A stretch of DNA of 20,008 bases from X23 sp050251575 (GTDB lineage: Bacteria; Bacillota; Clostridia; SK-Y3): the NCBI GenBank assembly GCA_050251575.1, contig JBFWMP010000036.1:1-20008 (forward strand). The letters run 5' to 3'. Position numbers and translations under genes: made by a program. Below, piece after piece: positions 1 through 8,279 of this stretch. The notes under the pieces were generated by a model. The model ran no database searches. It saw only the letters and a program-made list of their open reading frames with translations, and was not told where the DNA came from. How positions within the stretch are numbered: position 1 is the stretch's first letter; every line of letters begins with the position of its first letter.

Positions 1-28
1 TGTGCTCTCACAGGACACCTATATAGTA

Positions 29-79
29 TACAATGGCAAACATAAAAAATCAAGAGATATTTTTATGTTTGCCATTGTA
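29..79. repeat. Long inverted repeat (hairpin) downstream of the vanY-like gene
   Basis: Positions 29-48 are exactly complementary to 60-79 (20 bp), with an 11-base loop. The stem starts TACAATGGCAAACAT and ends in an A/T run next to the loop. It lies 25 nt beyond the stop of the carboxypeptidase gene. Neither side has a clear T-run outside the stem, so it is not a textbook intrinsic terminator, though it could act as a bidirectional 3' end or be one end of a small repeat element. Confidence 0.6.
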
Positions 80-103
80 AATTTTGGATATGGCTAGTCA
101 ATA

Positions 104-1234
104 TCATTTCAAAACATCACTTGCTATTGTAATGAAATATCCCTCTCTTCCATCACCGGATATTTCATATTGTACCTGCTCACCGTATATTTCATTAAAA
201 GCTTGTTGACCTAATGGAATAGTAGTATAGAAAATATCATACTTCTTATTTTCAGTCGAATAAGCGATATGCGCCTTACTTCTTAATTGTTGATGGTATT
301 CTTCCAGGCACCAGCCATTCTTAAACATAATTTCCGCATGGGGAACCCCTACATATCTAAGATGCCACGGCTCATAGATGATTCCTGTAATATCCTTCTT
401 ATCCGGTTGATAGCGGATAATGAATCCATATTTCCATGAATTTTCATATATCCATTGTCCCTGGACAGTCTCACCGAACTCAGATACTAACGGATCAGAA
501 GTTTTTAATAATTCGGGTGTAGTAATATCCACAGCAAGTCCTGTCTGATGCTCACTTGTACCCGGTGGCGCAACAATCTCAGAAGCTTGCTGCTGTGCTG
601 CCTGTCTCCCCAACTTACCTGTAAGAGAGTTCACCTTTTGATTATATAAAAGCTTCTGATAATCATATGATCGATAACCACTTGTTATAATAACTCTATT
701 ATGGACATTTTCTTTTAACGCTTTTAACATATCCGTCAAACCATGAATAACTTCTTGTTTCGCTGTAAGACCCGAATAAGAGCATTCCAGCTTTACTTCT
801 TTACTTTTTCCCGTAATCTTTGTCAATCCTTCAGGAGTAAAATTCTGCGGAAGGCTTGTCCACTTATTAACAAGAATAAGAGTTCCTGTTGTAAAATCTA
901 TCTGTCCATTCATTTTTACTAACTGGGGAGTATTTCTTGTAATATCCTCTTCTGAACTGATAATTGAATTTACTAGCTCTAATATTGCGTCTACAGGCGT
1001 TTGCATTTGATTCTGAACACCTGTGTGTAAGCTTGTATCACTGTCTGCATCATGTCTACCTTCTGTTTCATTCTGATCCTGTTGGATTACAGCAATCTTC
1101 TCACTATTTTCTTCATAAAAGAAAGCTTGCTTATCAAATTCAACCTTAGCTGCACCTGACGGCCATATCATTGTAAATGGCACCAACAAGAATAGAATAC
1201 CTACAAAAAAAACTATCCGTTTAATGAGAACCAA
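104..1234 (-). CDS. VanY-type D-alanyl-D-alanine carboxypeptidase (peptidase M15B), membrane-anchored
   Basis: The 376-residue protein probably trims the terminal D-Ala from peptidoglycan stem peptides outside the membrane. Residues 5-24 form one hydrophobic segment after a basic start (signal anchor or signal peptide). Residues 30-110 look like a low-complexity linker. The zinc peptidase domain covers about 155-310: SGYRS at 185-189, the SxHxxGxAxD zinc signature at 227-236 (ligands H229 and D236), and EPWH at 288-291 (catalytic E288, ligand H291). A tail of about 65 residues follows and is not recognised. The start is TTG with TAAGGA about 10 nt upstream; an AGGGG directly before the TTG makes the exact start slightly uncertain. 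The preceding cimA terminator implies its own promoter in 1235-1335, but I see no convincing boxes. The family assignment is secure; the exact substrate is inferred. Confidence 0.88.
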   Translation of the reverse strand: MVLIKRIVFFVGILFLLVPFTMIWPSGAAKVEFDKQAFFYEENSEKIAVIQQDQNETEGRHDADSDTSLHTGVQNQMQTPVDAILELVNSIISSEEDITRNTPQLVKMNGQIDFTTGTLILVNKWTSLPQNFTPEGLTKITGKSKEVKLECSYSGLTAKQEVIHGLTDMLKALKENVHNRVIITSGYRSYDYQKLLYNQKVNSLTGKLGRQAAQQQASEIVAPPGTSEHQTGLAVDITTPELLKTSDPLVSEFGETVQGQWIYENSWKYGFIIRYQPDKKDITGIIYEPWHLRYVGVPHAEIMFKNGWCLEEYHQQLRSKAHIAYSTENKKYDIFYTTIPLGQQAFNEIYGEQVQYEISGDGREGYFITIASDVLK

Positions 1235-1334
1235 CCCCTAAAAGTCCTTATATATCGACATTTTTTATCTATATAACTAATACTATCACTTTTAGGTGAG
1301 TTTTAAAAGAGGGAACTGTTAATATTGTTTTTAT

Positions 1335-1369
1335 AAAAGAAAAAACCTCTATTATTGTTAATAGAGGTT
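1335..1369 (-). terminator. Rho-independent terminator of the ilv-leu-cimA operon
   Basis: On the minus strand an 11-bp stem (AACCTCTATTA / TAATAGAGGTT, 1344-1354 with 1359-1369) with a 4-base loop is followed by a T-rich run at 1335-1343. It sits 26 nt beyond the cimA stop. Confidence 0.9.
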
Positions 1370-1394
1370 GACCTTATTATGAACATGTAGATCC

Positions 1395-2966
1395 TTATTT
1401 ATCGAGGTCTTTTTGAAGCTTATACTCAATAGAATCAACTAATGCTCTCCAACTGGCCTCAATGATGTCGGTAGAAACTCCTACCGTACTCCATATTTGT
1501 TCTCCATCAGTAGATTCAATCAGTACCCTAACTTTTGCAGCTGTTGCGGTTTTAGAATCCAATACCCTAACCTTGAAGTCTGACAGATGCATTTCTTTAA
1601 GCTGAGGATAAAATCTCTCTAATGCCTTTCTTAAAGCCTTATCCAGTGCATTAACCGGTCCATCCCCTTCTGCCGCTGTTATTTCTTCTTCTCCATCTAC
1701 ACGTATTTTAATCATCGCTGTGGAACTATGGCTGCTTCCACTAGGCTCATTAACAATAGCTTTGAAATGCTCCAATTCAAAGAATTTAGTATATTTACCT
1801 AATTCTTTTCTGATGACCAGTTCAAAAGAACTCTCTGCCCCTTCAAACTGATATCCTGCGTGCTCCAATGACTTCAGTTTATCAATAATACGCTTGGTTT
1901 CCGGGGAATCTCTAGTAACTTCGGGTGCAATCAAATGAATCCGAGAAATAATGCTGGATCTACCTGCTACCTCTGACATTAAAAATCTTCGCTCATTTCC
2001 AACTAGCTCAGGATTAATATGCTCGAAGGTTTTAGGATTTTTGGTTACCCCGTCAATATGCATCCCTCCCTTATGAGCAAAAGCAGCATTTCCTACATAA
2101 GGAGCCCTCTCATCATGGGAGACATTTGCAATCTCACTGATATACCTTGCTGCCGATGTTAGTTTTGACATATTCTGCTCCGGTATACACTCCAATCCCA
2201 GCTTTATCTGCAGGTCGGGAATAATAGTACAAAGATTGGCATTCCCGCATCTTTCACCAAAACCATTAAATGTACCCTGCACATGAACAGCCCCCGCTTG
2301 TATTCCAAGTATGGAATTCGCTATAGCCATGCCAGTATCATTATGACAGTGAATGCCTACTTGCACTCCTTGAAATGTTTCACATACCTTTTTCGTAATC
2401 TCATAAATCTCAAGAGGAAAACAACCCCCGTTAGTATCACATAGTACTATACAATCGGCATCACCTTCAACAGCAGCTTTAAGCGTTTGCATCGCATACT
2501 CGCTGTTTGCTTTATAGCCATCAAAGAAATGTTCGGCATCATAGATAATTTCTTTCTCTTTATCCTTAAAAAATCTTACTGTGTCCTTAATCATATTAAG
2601 ATTTTCCTGTAGAGAAGTTTTCAGGATATCAAGGACATGCAAATCCCAACTTTTACCAAATACTGCCACTGCAGGAGTTTTAGCCTTTAACATGGACTGT
2701 ACATTATTATCGTCTTCAACTTTAAGACCTACTTTACGCGTACTTCCAAAGGCAGCTAACTTAATATTGGAAAGAGTCATTTTACTCGCTCTTTCAAAAA
2801 ATTCTAAGTCTTTTGGATTAGATCCCGGGTTTCCTGCTTCAATATAATCTATCCCCAGTTTATCCAGTCTTTCCATAATCTTAAGCTTATCCTCCACCGA
2901 GAAGGATATTCCTTCTGCTTGAGCCCCATCACGCAACGTCGAATCATAAATATATACTTTACTCAT
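1395..2966 (-). CDS. cimA: (R)-citramalate synthase
   Basis: The 523-residue enzyme condenses pyruvate with acetyl-CoA to citramalate. This is the first step of the threonine-independent route to 2-ketobutyrate and isoleucine. The HMGL-like TIM barrel begins with STLRDGAQAEG (9-19; Arg12 and Asp13 are active-site type residues). The metal-binding HxH is H207/H209 in HCHND. FGKSWDLHV at 103-111 and NPGSNPKD near 46-53 are typical of citramalate synthase rather than isopropylmalate synthase. The C-terminal third is the LeuA-type allosteric domain with GDGPVNALDKAL, so feedback control (usually by isoleucine) is likely. The ATG start has AAGGAGGC 8 nt upstream. It is the last gene of the operon, 82 nt after leuA, and that gap holds a hairpin that may lower its expression. 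Confidence 0.93.
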   Translation of the reverse strand: MSKVYIYDSTLRDGAQAEGISFSVEDKLKIMERLDKLGIDYIEAGNPGSNPKDLEFFERASKMTLSNIKLAAFGSTRKVGLKVEDDNNVQSMLKAKTPAVAVFGKSWDLHVLDILKTSLQENLNMIKDTVRFFKDKEKEIIYDAEHFFDGYKANSEYAMQTLKAAVEGDADCIVLCDTNGGCFPLEIYEITKKVCETFQGVQVGIHCHNDTGMAIANSILGIQAGAVHVQGTFNGFGERCGNANLCTIIPDLQIKLGLECIPEQNMSKLTSAARYISEIANVSHDERAPYVGNAAFAHKGGMHIDGVTKNPKTFEHINPELVGNERRFLMSEVAGRSSIISRIHLIAPEVTRDSPETKRIIDKLKSLEHAGYQFEGAESSFELVIRKELGKYTKFFELEHFKAIVNEPSGSSHSSTAMIKIRVDGEEEITAAEGDGPVNALDKALRKALERFYPQLKEMHLSDFKVRVLDSKTATAAKVRVLIESTDGEQIWSTVGVSTDIIEASWRALVDSIEYKLQKDLDK

Positions 2967-2989
2967 CTAAAAGCCTCCTTCCTTAGGCA

Positions 2990-3018
2990 ATTAAAAATTT
3001 AGGCGGGAAAATCCCGCC
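2990..3018 (-). terminator. GC-rich hairpin with weak T-run between leuA and cimA (possible attenuating terminator)
   Basis: A perfect 7-bp stem GGCGGGA/TCCCGCC (3002-3008 with 3012-3018) with a 3-base loop is followed on the minus strand by TAAATTTTTAA. The hairpin is strong but the T-run is interrupted, so partial termination or 3'-end protection of the upstream message is more likely than a full stop. No promoter is visible in the 35 nt between it and cimA. Confidence 0.6.
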
Positions 3019-3048
3019 CTGAACTAAATATCTACTAAAACTATTATT

Positions 3049-4560
3049 TTAAGCGATTTCACTTAACATTCTGTTAATTCCGTTTAGATACGCTCTTACA
3101 CTGGCTTCAATAATATCCGTGCTTACTCCCCTGCCCATGAATGTTTTATCGTCCTTGGCAATTTTAACAATCACTTCACCTAATGCATCCTTGCTGCCGG
3201 TTACTGCTCTAATATTATAATCCACTAACTTAAGTTCAATTCCCACCGCTTTTTCTATTGCATTAAAGGCAGCATCAACCGGTCCATCTCCCGTAGCTGC
3301 TTCTGTGATCGTTTCACCTTCTTTGGTCACTTCAATCACAGCACTTGCAATTACCTTGTTTCCACTATTGATTTGAAAGGTTACCAATTGATATACCTCA
3401 GGAATCTGTGATACTCTTTCTTCCACTAAAACATAAATGTCTTCATCAAGGACTACCTTTTTCTTATCTGCTAAATCCTTAAATTTCTCAAATGCTTTAT
3501 TAATGGTTTCCTGATCTAGTGTATATCCCATTTCTTTTAATTTCTCTTCAAAAGCATGACGACCTGAAAGCTTTCCTAACACCATCTTATTCTCCGATAA
3601 CCCTATGGATTCAGGTGTCATAATTTCATAAGTGCTTTTTTCACTTAACATACCATGCTGATGAATTCCTGATTCATGTGCAAAAGCATTTGCACCTACA
3701 ACTGCTTTATTCGGCTGTACTTGGATACCGGTCAAGCTGCTAACCAATCTACTGGTTTTATAAATTTGGGTAGTATCAATATTATGCGTAAAATTATAGT
3801 AATTCTTACGAGTAGTCAACGCCATAACCACTTCTTCTAAAGAGGCATTCCCAGCCCGCTCTCCCAAGCCATTAATTGTACATTCCAATTGAGTTGCACC
3901 ATTCTCTACAGCTGCAAGAGTGTTAGCTACAGCCATCCCAAGATCGTTGTGACAGTGTACGCTGACATCGACTTTCTCTATTCCTTTTACATTCTGCATG
4001 ATTCCCCTGATAAGCCCTCCAAATTCCATTGGAGCGGTATAACCTACTGTATCGGGAACATTGATGCAAGTTGCTCCTGCTGCAATAGCCGCTTCAAATA
4101 TCCTATGCAAAAATTCGGGCCTGCTTCTTCCGGCATCTTCTGCAGAAAATTCTATGTCCCCACAATATTTCTTTGCATATTTTATCATCGCTACAGCTCG
4201 TTCCAGCACTTCATCTTCATTCATTTTTAACTTATACTTCATATGAATATCAGACGTTGCAATAAATGTATGAATTCTTGGACTTACTGCATTTTTTACT
4301 GCATCCCATGCTCTGTCAATGTCTTTTTCTACTGCCCTGCAAAGACTAGCCACAGTAGAATTTTTAACCTCTGCCGCAACTGCCCGTATGGCTTCAAAAT
4401 CACCAGGCGAAGCGATTGCAAAACCTGCCTCCATTACATCTACGCCAAGTTTTTCTAATTGTCTTGCTATCTCAAGCTTTTCTTGTATATTTAAATTAAC
4501 TCCGGGAGTTTGCTCACCGTCTCTTAATGTTGTGTCAAATATCTTAATCCTCTTAGACAT
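3049..4560 (-). CDS. leuA: 2-isopropylmalate synthase
   Basis: The 503-residue enzyme condenses acetyl-CoA with 2-ketoisovalerate in the first committed step of leucine synthesis. TTLRDGEQTPGV at 10-21 (Arg13, Asp14) and HCHND with H202/H204 give the active site and divalent metal site of the TIM barrel. GANAFAHESGIHQHG marks the linker region. The C-terminal part (about 380-500) with GDGPVDAAFNAI is the leucine-binding regulatory domain, so feedback inhibition by leucine is expected. Length is normal for the shorter bacterial form. The ATG start has AAAGGGG 8 nt upstream. The gene follows ilvC after an unusually long 202-nt gap and precedes its paralogue cimA. Confidence 0.95.
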   Translation of the reverse strand: MSKRIKIFDTTLRDGEQTPGVNLNIQEKLEIARQLEKLGVDVMEAGFAIASPGDFEAIRAVAAEVKNSTVASLCRAVEKDIDRAWDAVKNAVSPRIHTFIATSDIHMKYKLKMNEDEVLERAVAMIKYAKKYCGDIEFSAEDAGRSRPEFLHRIFEAAIAAGATCINVPDTVGYTAPMEFGGLIRGIMQNVKGIEKVDVSVHCHNDLGMAVANTLAAVENGATQLECTINGLGERAGNASLEEVVMALTTRKNYYNFTHNIDTTQIYKTSRLVSSLTGIQVQPNKAVVGANAFAHESGIHQHGMLSEKSTYEIMTPESIGLSENKMVLGKLSGRHAFEEKLKEMGYTLDQETINKAFEKFKDLADKKKVVLDEDIYVLVEERVSQIPEVYQLVTFQINSGNKVIASAVIEVTKEGETITEAATGDGPVDAAFNAIEKAVGIELKLVDYNIRAVTGSKDALGEVIVKIAKDDKTFMGRGVSTDIIEASVRAYLNGINRMLSEIA

Positions 4561-4762
4561 AATAATCCCCTTTCAATTTTAGACAAAATTCATTTATTAA
4601 TCTATCTCTAGTATAGATATTTTCTAAATGACAATATATTGGCTAATAGATTGGGTAGAAAGACTTATTGCAGCAAGGCTATTACTCCCCACTCCAAACT
4701 CCTCACTCCCCACTTTATCGAAAGGTAGACAGGTGCGCGCTTCCATATCTATCCTCTATGTT
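4561..4762. repeat. ilvC-leuA intergenic region with ACTCCCCACT direct repeats
   Basis: This 202-nt gap is long for the inside of an operon. It holds two exact copies of ACTCCCCACT (4684-4693 and 4705-4714), 21 bp apart, in a purine/pyrimidine-biased tract of CTCC-type words. The leuA-proximal half is A/T-rich. TATACT-like words occur there, but no -35/-10 pair with acceptable spacing is visible. No coding region or terminator is supported. Confidence 0.55.
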
Positions 4763-5755
4763 CTACTTTTTCAACCAACTCATCATTTTTCTTAATTCTT
4801 TTCCTACAACTTCTATTTGGTGTCCTTGCTCTATTCTTCTTCTAGCATTAAAGGATGCCTTATTCGCTTGATTTTCCAGAATCCAGTTTTTAGCGAAAGT
4901 TCCTTCTTGAATTTCTTTCAATACTTTTCTCATCTCATCTTTTGTCTGATCAGTAATAATTCTCTTTCCTATGGAATAATCTCCGTATTCTGCAGTATCA
5001 CTGATAGAATATCTCATATAATTTAATCCACCCTGGTTTACAAGGTCAACAATGAGCTTCATTTCATGCATACATTCAAAATATGCACTTTCCGGCTGAT
5101 ATCCTGCTTCGACCAATACCTCAAAGCCTGCTTTCATCAATTCTGAAACACCACCGCAAAGTACAGCCTGTTCACCGAAAAGGTCTGTCTCTGTTTCTTC
5201 CTTAAATGTGGTTTCAAGAATGCCTGCTCTTGCACCGCCAATTCCTTTTGCATATGCTAATGCAATATCTTTTGCCTTTCCAGTAGCATCCTGATATACC
5301 GCAATAAGACATGGAACACCTCTGCCTTCTTGATACTGGCTTCTTACAGTATGCCCTGGTCCCTTTGGAGCTACCATAAATACATCTACATCTGCCGGTG
5401 GAACAATCTGTCCAAAATGAATATTAAATCCATGAGCAAATACAAGTGCTTTTCCTTCTTTTAAGTTTGGTTCTATACTTTCACTATATAGCTTTGCCTG
5501 CTTCTCATCGTTAATTAAAATCATGATAATATCTGCTTGGGCTGCTGCATCATACGCAGTTGCTACTTTCAGACCTGCATCCTCTGCCAGCTTCCACGAT
5601 TTGCTTCCAACATATAAGCCAACTACTACATCTACACCACTCTCATGAAGATTGAGTGCATGTGCATGACCTTGACTCCCATATCCTATTACAGCTACTG
5701 TCTTACCTCTTAGTAATTCCAAATTACAGTCACTTTCATAATACATCTTTGCCAT
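4763..5755 (-). CDS. ilvC: Ketol-acid reductoisomerase (class I)
   Basis: The 330-residue enzyme converts 2-acetolactate and 2-aceto-2-hydroxybutyrate to the dihydroxy acids of valine/leucine and isoleucine synthesis, using a nicotinamide cofactor and Mg2+. The Rossmann GxGxxG is GYGSQG at 24-29. The cofactor-selectivity loop reads LYVGSKSW (47-54); its Ser residues are compatible with binding the NADPH 2'-phosphate. H107 lies in FAHGFNIHF, the metal ligands are D190 and E194 in TDLFGEQAVLCGG, and E225/E229 follow in YFECMHEMK. The C-terminal knotted domain ends with the usual HQIEVVGKELR. Length is that of class I enzymes. The ATG start has AGGAGG 8 nt upstream, 28 nt after ilvN. Confidence 0.97.
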   Translation of the reverse strand: MAKMYYESDCNLELLRGKTVAVIGYGSQGHAHALNLHESGVDVVVGLYVGSKSWKLAEDAGLKVATAYDAAAQADIIMILINDEKQAKLYSESIEPNLKEGKALVFAHGFNIHFGQIVPPADVDVFMVAPKGPGHTVRSQYQEGRGVPCLIAVYQDATGKAKDIALAYAKGIGGARAGILETTFKEETETDLFGEQAVLCGGVSELMKAGFEVLVEAGYQPESAYFECMHEMKLIVDLVNQGGLNYMRYSISDTAEYGDYSIGKRIITDQTKDEMRKVLKEIQEGTFAKNWILENQANKASFNARRRIEQGHQIEVVGKELRKMMSWLKK

Positions 5756-5783
5756 TTTACTGACCTCCTGTTTTCTTTTTTAT

Positions 5784-6302
5784 TTATTCTTCATGTTCTT
5801 CTATGCTTGCAATTTTAATGACTTGGTTACCTCTTTCGATAGCTATTACACCAGTTCTAACCATTTCTTTTATGCCAAACTGGCTAAGCATTTCTTCAAA
5901 GGCGGCAATTTTATCTGCTGACCCTGTCATTTCAATAGTAAGGGTGCTCTTTGACACGTCTACTATCTTCGCTCTGAAAATATTTACAATCTGAATAATT
6001 TCTGAACGTGTAGTAGAATTTGCATTTACTTTGATAAGTGCTAACTCCCTTGTGACTGAATCACTCGGATTCAATTCCCTGATCTTTATAACATCTATCA
6101 GTTTGTTCAGCTGCTTTGTCACCTGTTCTACAGTATATTCATCGCCGTCAACCACAATAGTCATCCTTGACACACTTGGATTCTCTGTTACTCCGACCGC
6201 AAGACTATCTATGTTGAAGCCTCTACGACTGAATAATCCTGCTATTCTGGATAACACTCCCGCGTGGTTTTCTACTAGTACTGATAAGGTATGCTTTGGC
6301 AT
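5784..6302 (-). CDS. ilvN: Acetolactate synthase small (regulatory) subunit
   Basis: The 172-residue regulatory partner of IlvB activates the catalytic subunit and usually carries valine feedback inhibition. The N-terminal ACT domain (about 4-75) has the conserved NHAGVLSRIAGLFSRRG followed by NIDSLAVG. The Asn and Gly of NHAGVL lie at the effector site in this family. A second ALS_ss_C domain covers about 83-160. The ATG start is preceded by GGAGGG about 9 nt upstream. The gene begins 18 nt after the ilvB stop, so the two subunits are likely translated together. Confidence 0.95.
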   Translation of the reverse strand: MPKHTLSVLVENHAGVLSRIAGLFSRRGFNIDSLAVGVTENPSVSRMTIVVDGDEYTVEQVTKQLNKLIDVIKIRELNPSDSVTRELALIKVNANSTTRSEIIQIVNIFRAKIVDVSKSTLTIEMTGSADKIAAFEEMLSQFGIKEMVRTGVIAIERGNQVIKIASIEEHEE

Positions 6303-6320
6303 TATATTACCCTCCCCATT

Positions 6321-7949
6321 TTACAGTGTGCTCTCTTCCGGATCTATCTGGAATTCTATCAAATAGGACCCTTTGTATTCTATTGCCTTTTCTAACGCTG
6401 CCTTTATTTTACTATTGTGCACAATCTTTTCTCCAGGTATATCATAAGCTGCTGCAATTTTAATAAAATCAGGATTTTTATCTAACGCAACTGAAAAATA
6501 ATTCCCTTTGAATTTCATCTTTTGCAGCTCTCGCACCATCCCCAACCGTTGATTATTGAATAGGATGATTTTTACATCAATATTCCAGTGTCTCATTGTA
6601 CCTAATTCCTGCATAGACATTTGAAAACTTCCGTCTCCTGCTATTACAAATACGGTACTCTCCGATTTGCCAACCTTTGCACCTATCGCCGCAGGAAGAC
6701 CGTACCCCATGGTGCCCAAGCCTCCTGAAGTAAGGAATGTCCCAGGATATAGCGTTTGATAGTGATTTGCTGCCCATATCTGATTCTGACCTACTTCAGT
6801 AGCGACAATGGCTTTTCCTTGCGTAAGCTCTGATAGTACCTTCATCACATATTTGGGGTTAACATATTCTCCATCATGTTCTATGTTAATCTCCTGCATC
6901 CTTCTGTTTTTCCACTGAGTAACAGTATTTATCCACTCTTGCTTATAAGCCGAATCTAAGTATTTCATCAATTGCTGCAGAACGATTTTTACATCTCCTA
7001 CAATAGGAATTCGCGTACCTAAATTTTTACCTATCTCGGCAGGATCTATATCTATGTGAATTACTTGTGCGTGTTTAACAAACTTATCAGTTTGATTGAT
7101 TGCCCTGTCTCCTGCTCTCGCGCCCATCACTATCAGCAAATCGGAATGTGTTACCGCTTGATTTGCCGCATATACTCCATGAGAACCCAACATTCCTAAG
7201 TGTAGAGGATGAGAAGCAGGAATCGAACCAATACCCATCAAAGTAGTGACTATCGGGATACCTGACTGTTCAGCCATTATTTTTAATTCTTCTGCTGCAT
7301 CTGAAGCAATTACCCCTCCACCAGCACATATCACCGGACGCTCGGATTTTGCGATAGCCTCTGCGATCTTTTTTAATTGAAGACCATTCCCCTTATACGT
7401 GGGCTTATACCCTCTAATATCAAGTTCTCTCGGATATTGAAACTCCAACTCATTCAACTGTATATCTATTGGTATATCAATAAGAACCGGACCAGGTCTG
7501 CCTGTTGCAGCGATGTGAAAAGCTTCACTGATTATCCTAGGAAGGTCTTTCACACTTTTAACCAAATAATTGTGCTTGCAAAACGGCGCAGTAGCACCTG
7601 TAATATCTACCTCTTGAAAAACATCTCTTCCAATCATCTCAGACGATACTTGCCCCGTGATTGCTACAATAGGAATAGAATCCATGTAGGCTGTAGCAAT
7701 ACCGGTAATTAAGTTAGTAGCTCCCGGCCCAGAGGTAGCCATGCACACACCAACTTTTCTAGTAACCCTGGCATAGCCGCTCGCTGCATGAGCAGCACCC
7801 TGTTCGTGACGTGTAAGAATATGCTTTATATCTGATTTACTTAATGAGTCATAAATCGGTGCATTCGCTGCACCCGGATATCCAAAAATCACAGTAACCT
7901 TTTCAGCCTCCAACGCTTTTATTAATGCGTCAGCTCCAATCATCTTCAT
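6321..7949 (-). CDS. ilvB: Acetolactate synthase large (catalytic) subunit
   Basis: This enzyme uses thiamine diphosphate (with structural FAD) to condense pyruvate with pyruvate or 2-ketobutyrate, the entry point to all three branched-chain amino acids. Visible features are the catalytic Glu region RHEQGAAHAASGYAR near residue 45, a central domain with GMLGSHGVYAAN, and the ThDP signature from GDGSFQMSMQEL to NN 28 residues later. The reading frame extends 9 nt upstream to a GTG, but that GTG is part of the AGGAGGTG ribosome binding site. The ATG at 7947-7949, 8 nt from AGGAGG, is therefore the start, giving 542 residues. First gene of the operon, controlled by the T-box leader. Confidence 0.96.
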   Translation of the reverse strand: MKMIGADALIKALEAEKVTVIFGYPGAANAPIYDSLSKSDIKHILTRHEQGAAHAASGYARVTRKVGVCMATSGPGATNLITGIATAYMDSIPIVAITGQVSSEMIGRDVFQEVDITGATAPFCKHNYLVKSVKDLPRIISEAFHIAATGRPGPVLIDIPIDIQLNELEFQYPRELDIRGYKPTYKGNGLQLKKIAEAIAKSERPVICAGGGVIASDAAEELKIMAEQSGIPIVTTLMGIGSIPASHPLHLGMLGSHGVYAANQAVTHSDLLIVMGARAGDRAINQTDKFVKHAQVIHIDIDPAEIGKNLGTRIPIVGDVKIVLQQLMKYLDSAYKQEWINTVTQWKNRRMQEINIEHDGEYVNPKYVMKVLSELTQGKAIVATEVGQNQIWAANHYQTLYPGTFLTSGGLGTMGYGLPAAIGAKVGKSESTVFVIAGDGSFQMSMQELGTMRHWNIDVKIILFNNQRLGMVRELQKMKFKGNYFSVALDKNPDFIKIAAAYDIPGEKIVHNSKIKAALEKAIEYKGSYLIEFQIDPEESTL

Positions 7950-7998
7950 GGCAATCACCTCCTAGTAATTCATCATCATTATTATTACTACTTTTAAA

Positions 7999-8042
7999 TA
8001 AAAAAACCCCGCACCTAGTACTATATAAGTACCAGGGGCGAG
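7999..8042 (-). terminator. T-box terminator (attenuator) ahead of ilvB
   Basis: On the minus strand the stem runs from CGCCCCTGGTACT to AGTACTAGG-TGCGGGG, followed by seven T (8000-8006 on the plus strand are A). The 5' arm CGCCCCT is also complementary to the T-box, so terminator and antiterminator are mutually exclusive. It lies about 40 nt before the ilvB ribosome binding site. Confidence 0.92.
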
Positions 8043-8261
8043 GAATGCTTCATCGCGTTACCACCCTAATTTACCACTGCCTTGCAGCAGAAGCCTCAGT
8101 GAGTAAAACTACTCATACAATAACGGAGTATAAACCGGTATATCCTACTTAATTTCAAATATACAGCTCAAGAGTGAGTCTATTCTATATATTTTCTATC
8201 GATTCGCACCAACCATCGACTCTCTTATAAGATAAAATATATTTTTCTCTCTTTCATCGCT
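7999..8261 (-). promoter_or_regulatory. T-box leader (tRNA-sensing riboswitch), probable leucine specifier
   Basis: On the minus strand the T-box motif AGGGTGGTAACGCG lies at 8054-8067. Stem I starts AGCGATGAAAGAG (from 8261) and closes with CTCTTGAGCT near 8166, with a kink-turn-like GATGA. A 9-bp AT stem leads to the distal loop, which has the conserved GGTTGGTG (8207-8214). In the specifier region GAATAGACTCACTC the codon before the conserved purine is CTC (8176-8178), a leucine codon. The UGGU of the T-box bulge would match a tRNA with discriminator A, as in tRNA-Leu. Uncharged tRNA should favour the antiterminator and ilvB expression. The specifier is read by analogy with known T-boxes; Leu is the best fit. 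Confidence 0.9.
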
Positions 8262-8279
8262 TTTAAAATCCTATTTTGC

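Noticed and set aside
4763..5755. Tyr instead of Arg at the start of the KARI cofactor loop (LYVGSKSW) as a sign of altered cofactor use
   Set aside because: As far as I recall, GLYxGSKSW is common in clostridial IlvC proteins, and both Ser residues expected for NADPH binding are present, so it is ordinary here.
6577..6777. 66-codon minus-strand frame inside ilvB
   Set aside because: It lies fully within the strongly conserved ThDP-binding region of ilvB in another frame, with no ribosome binding site.
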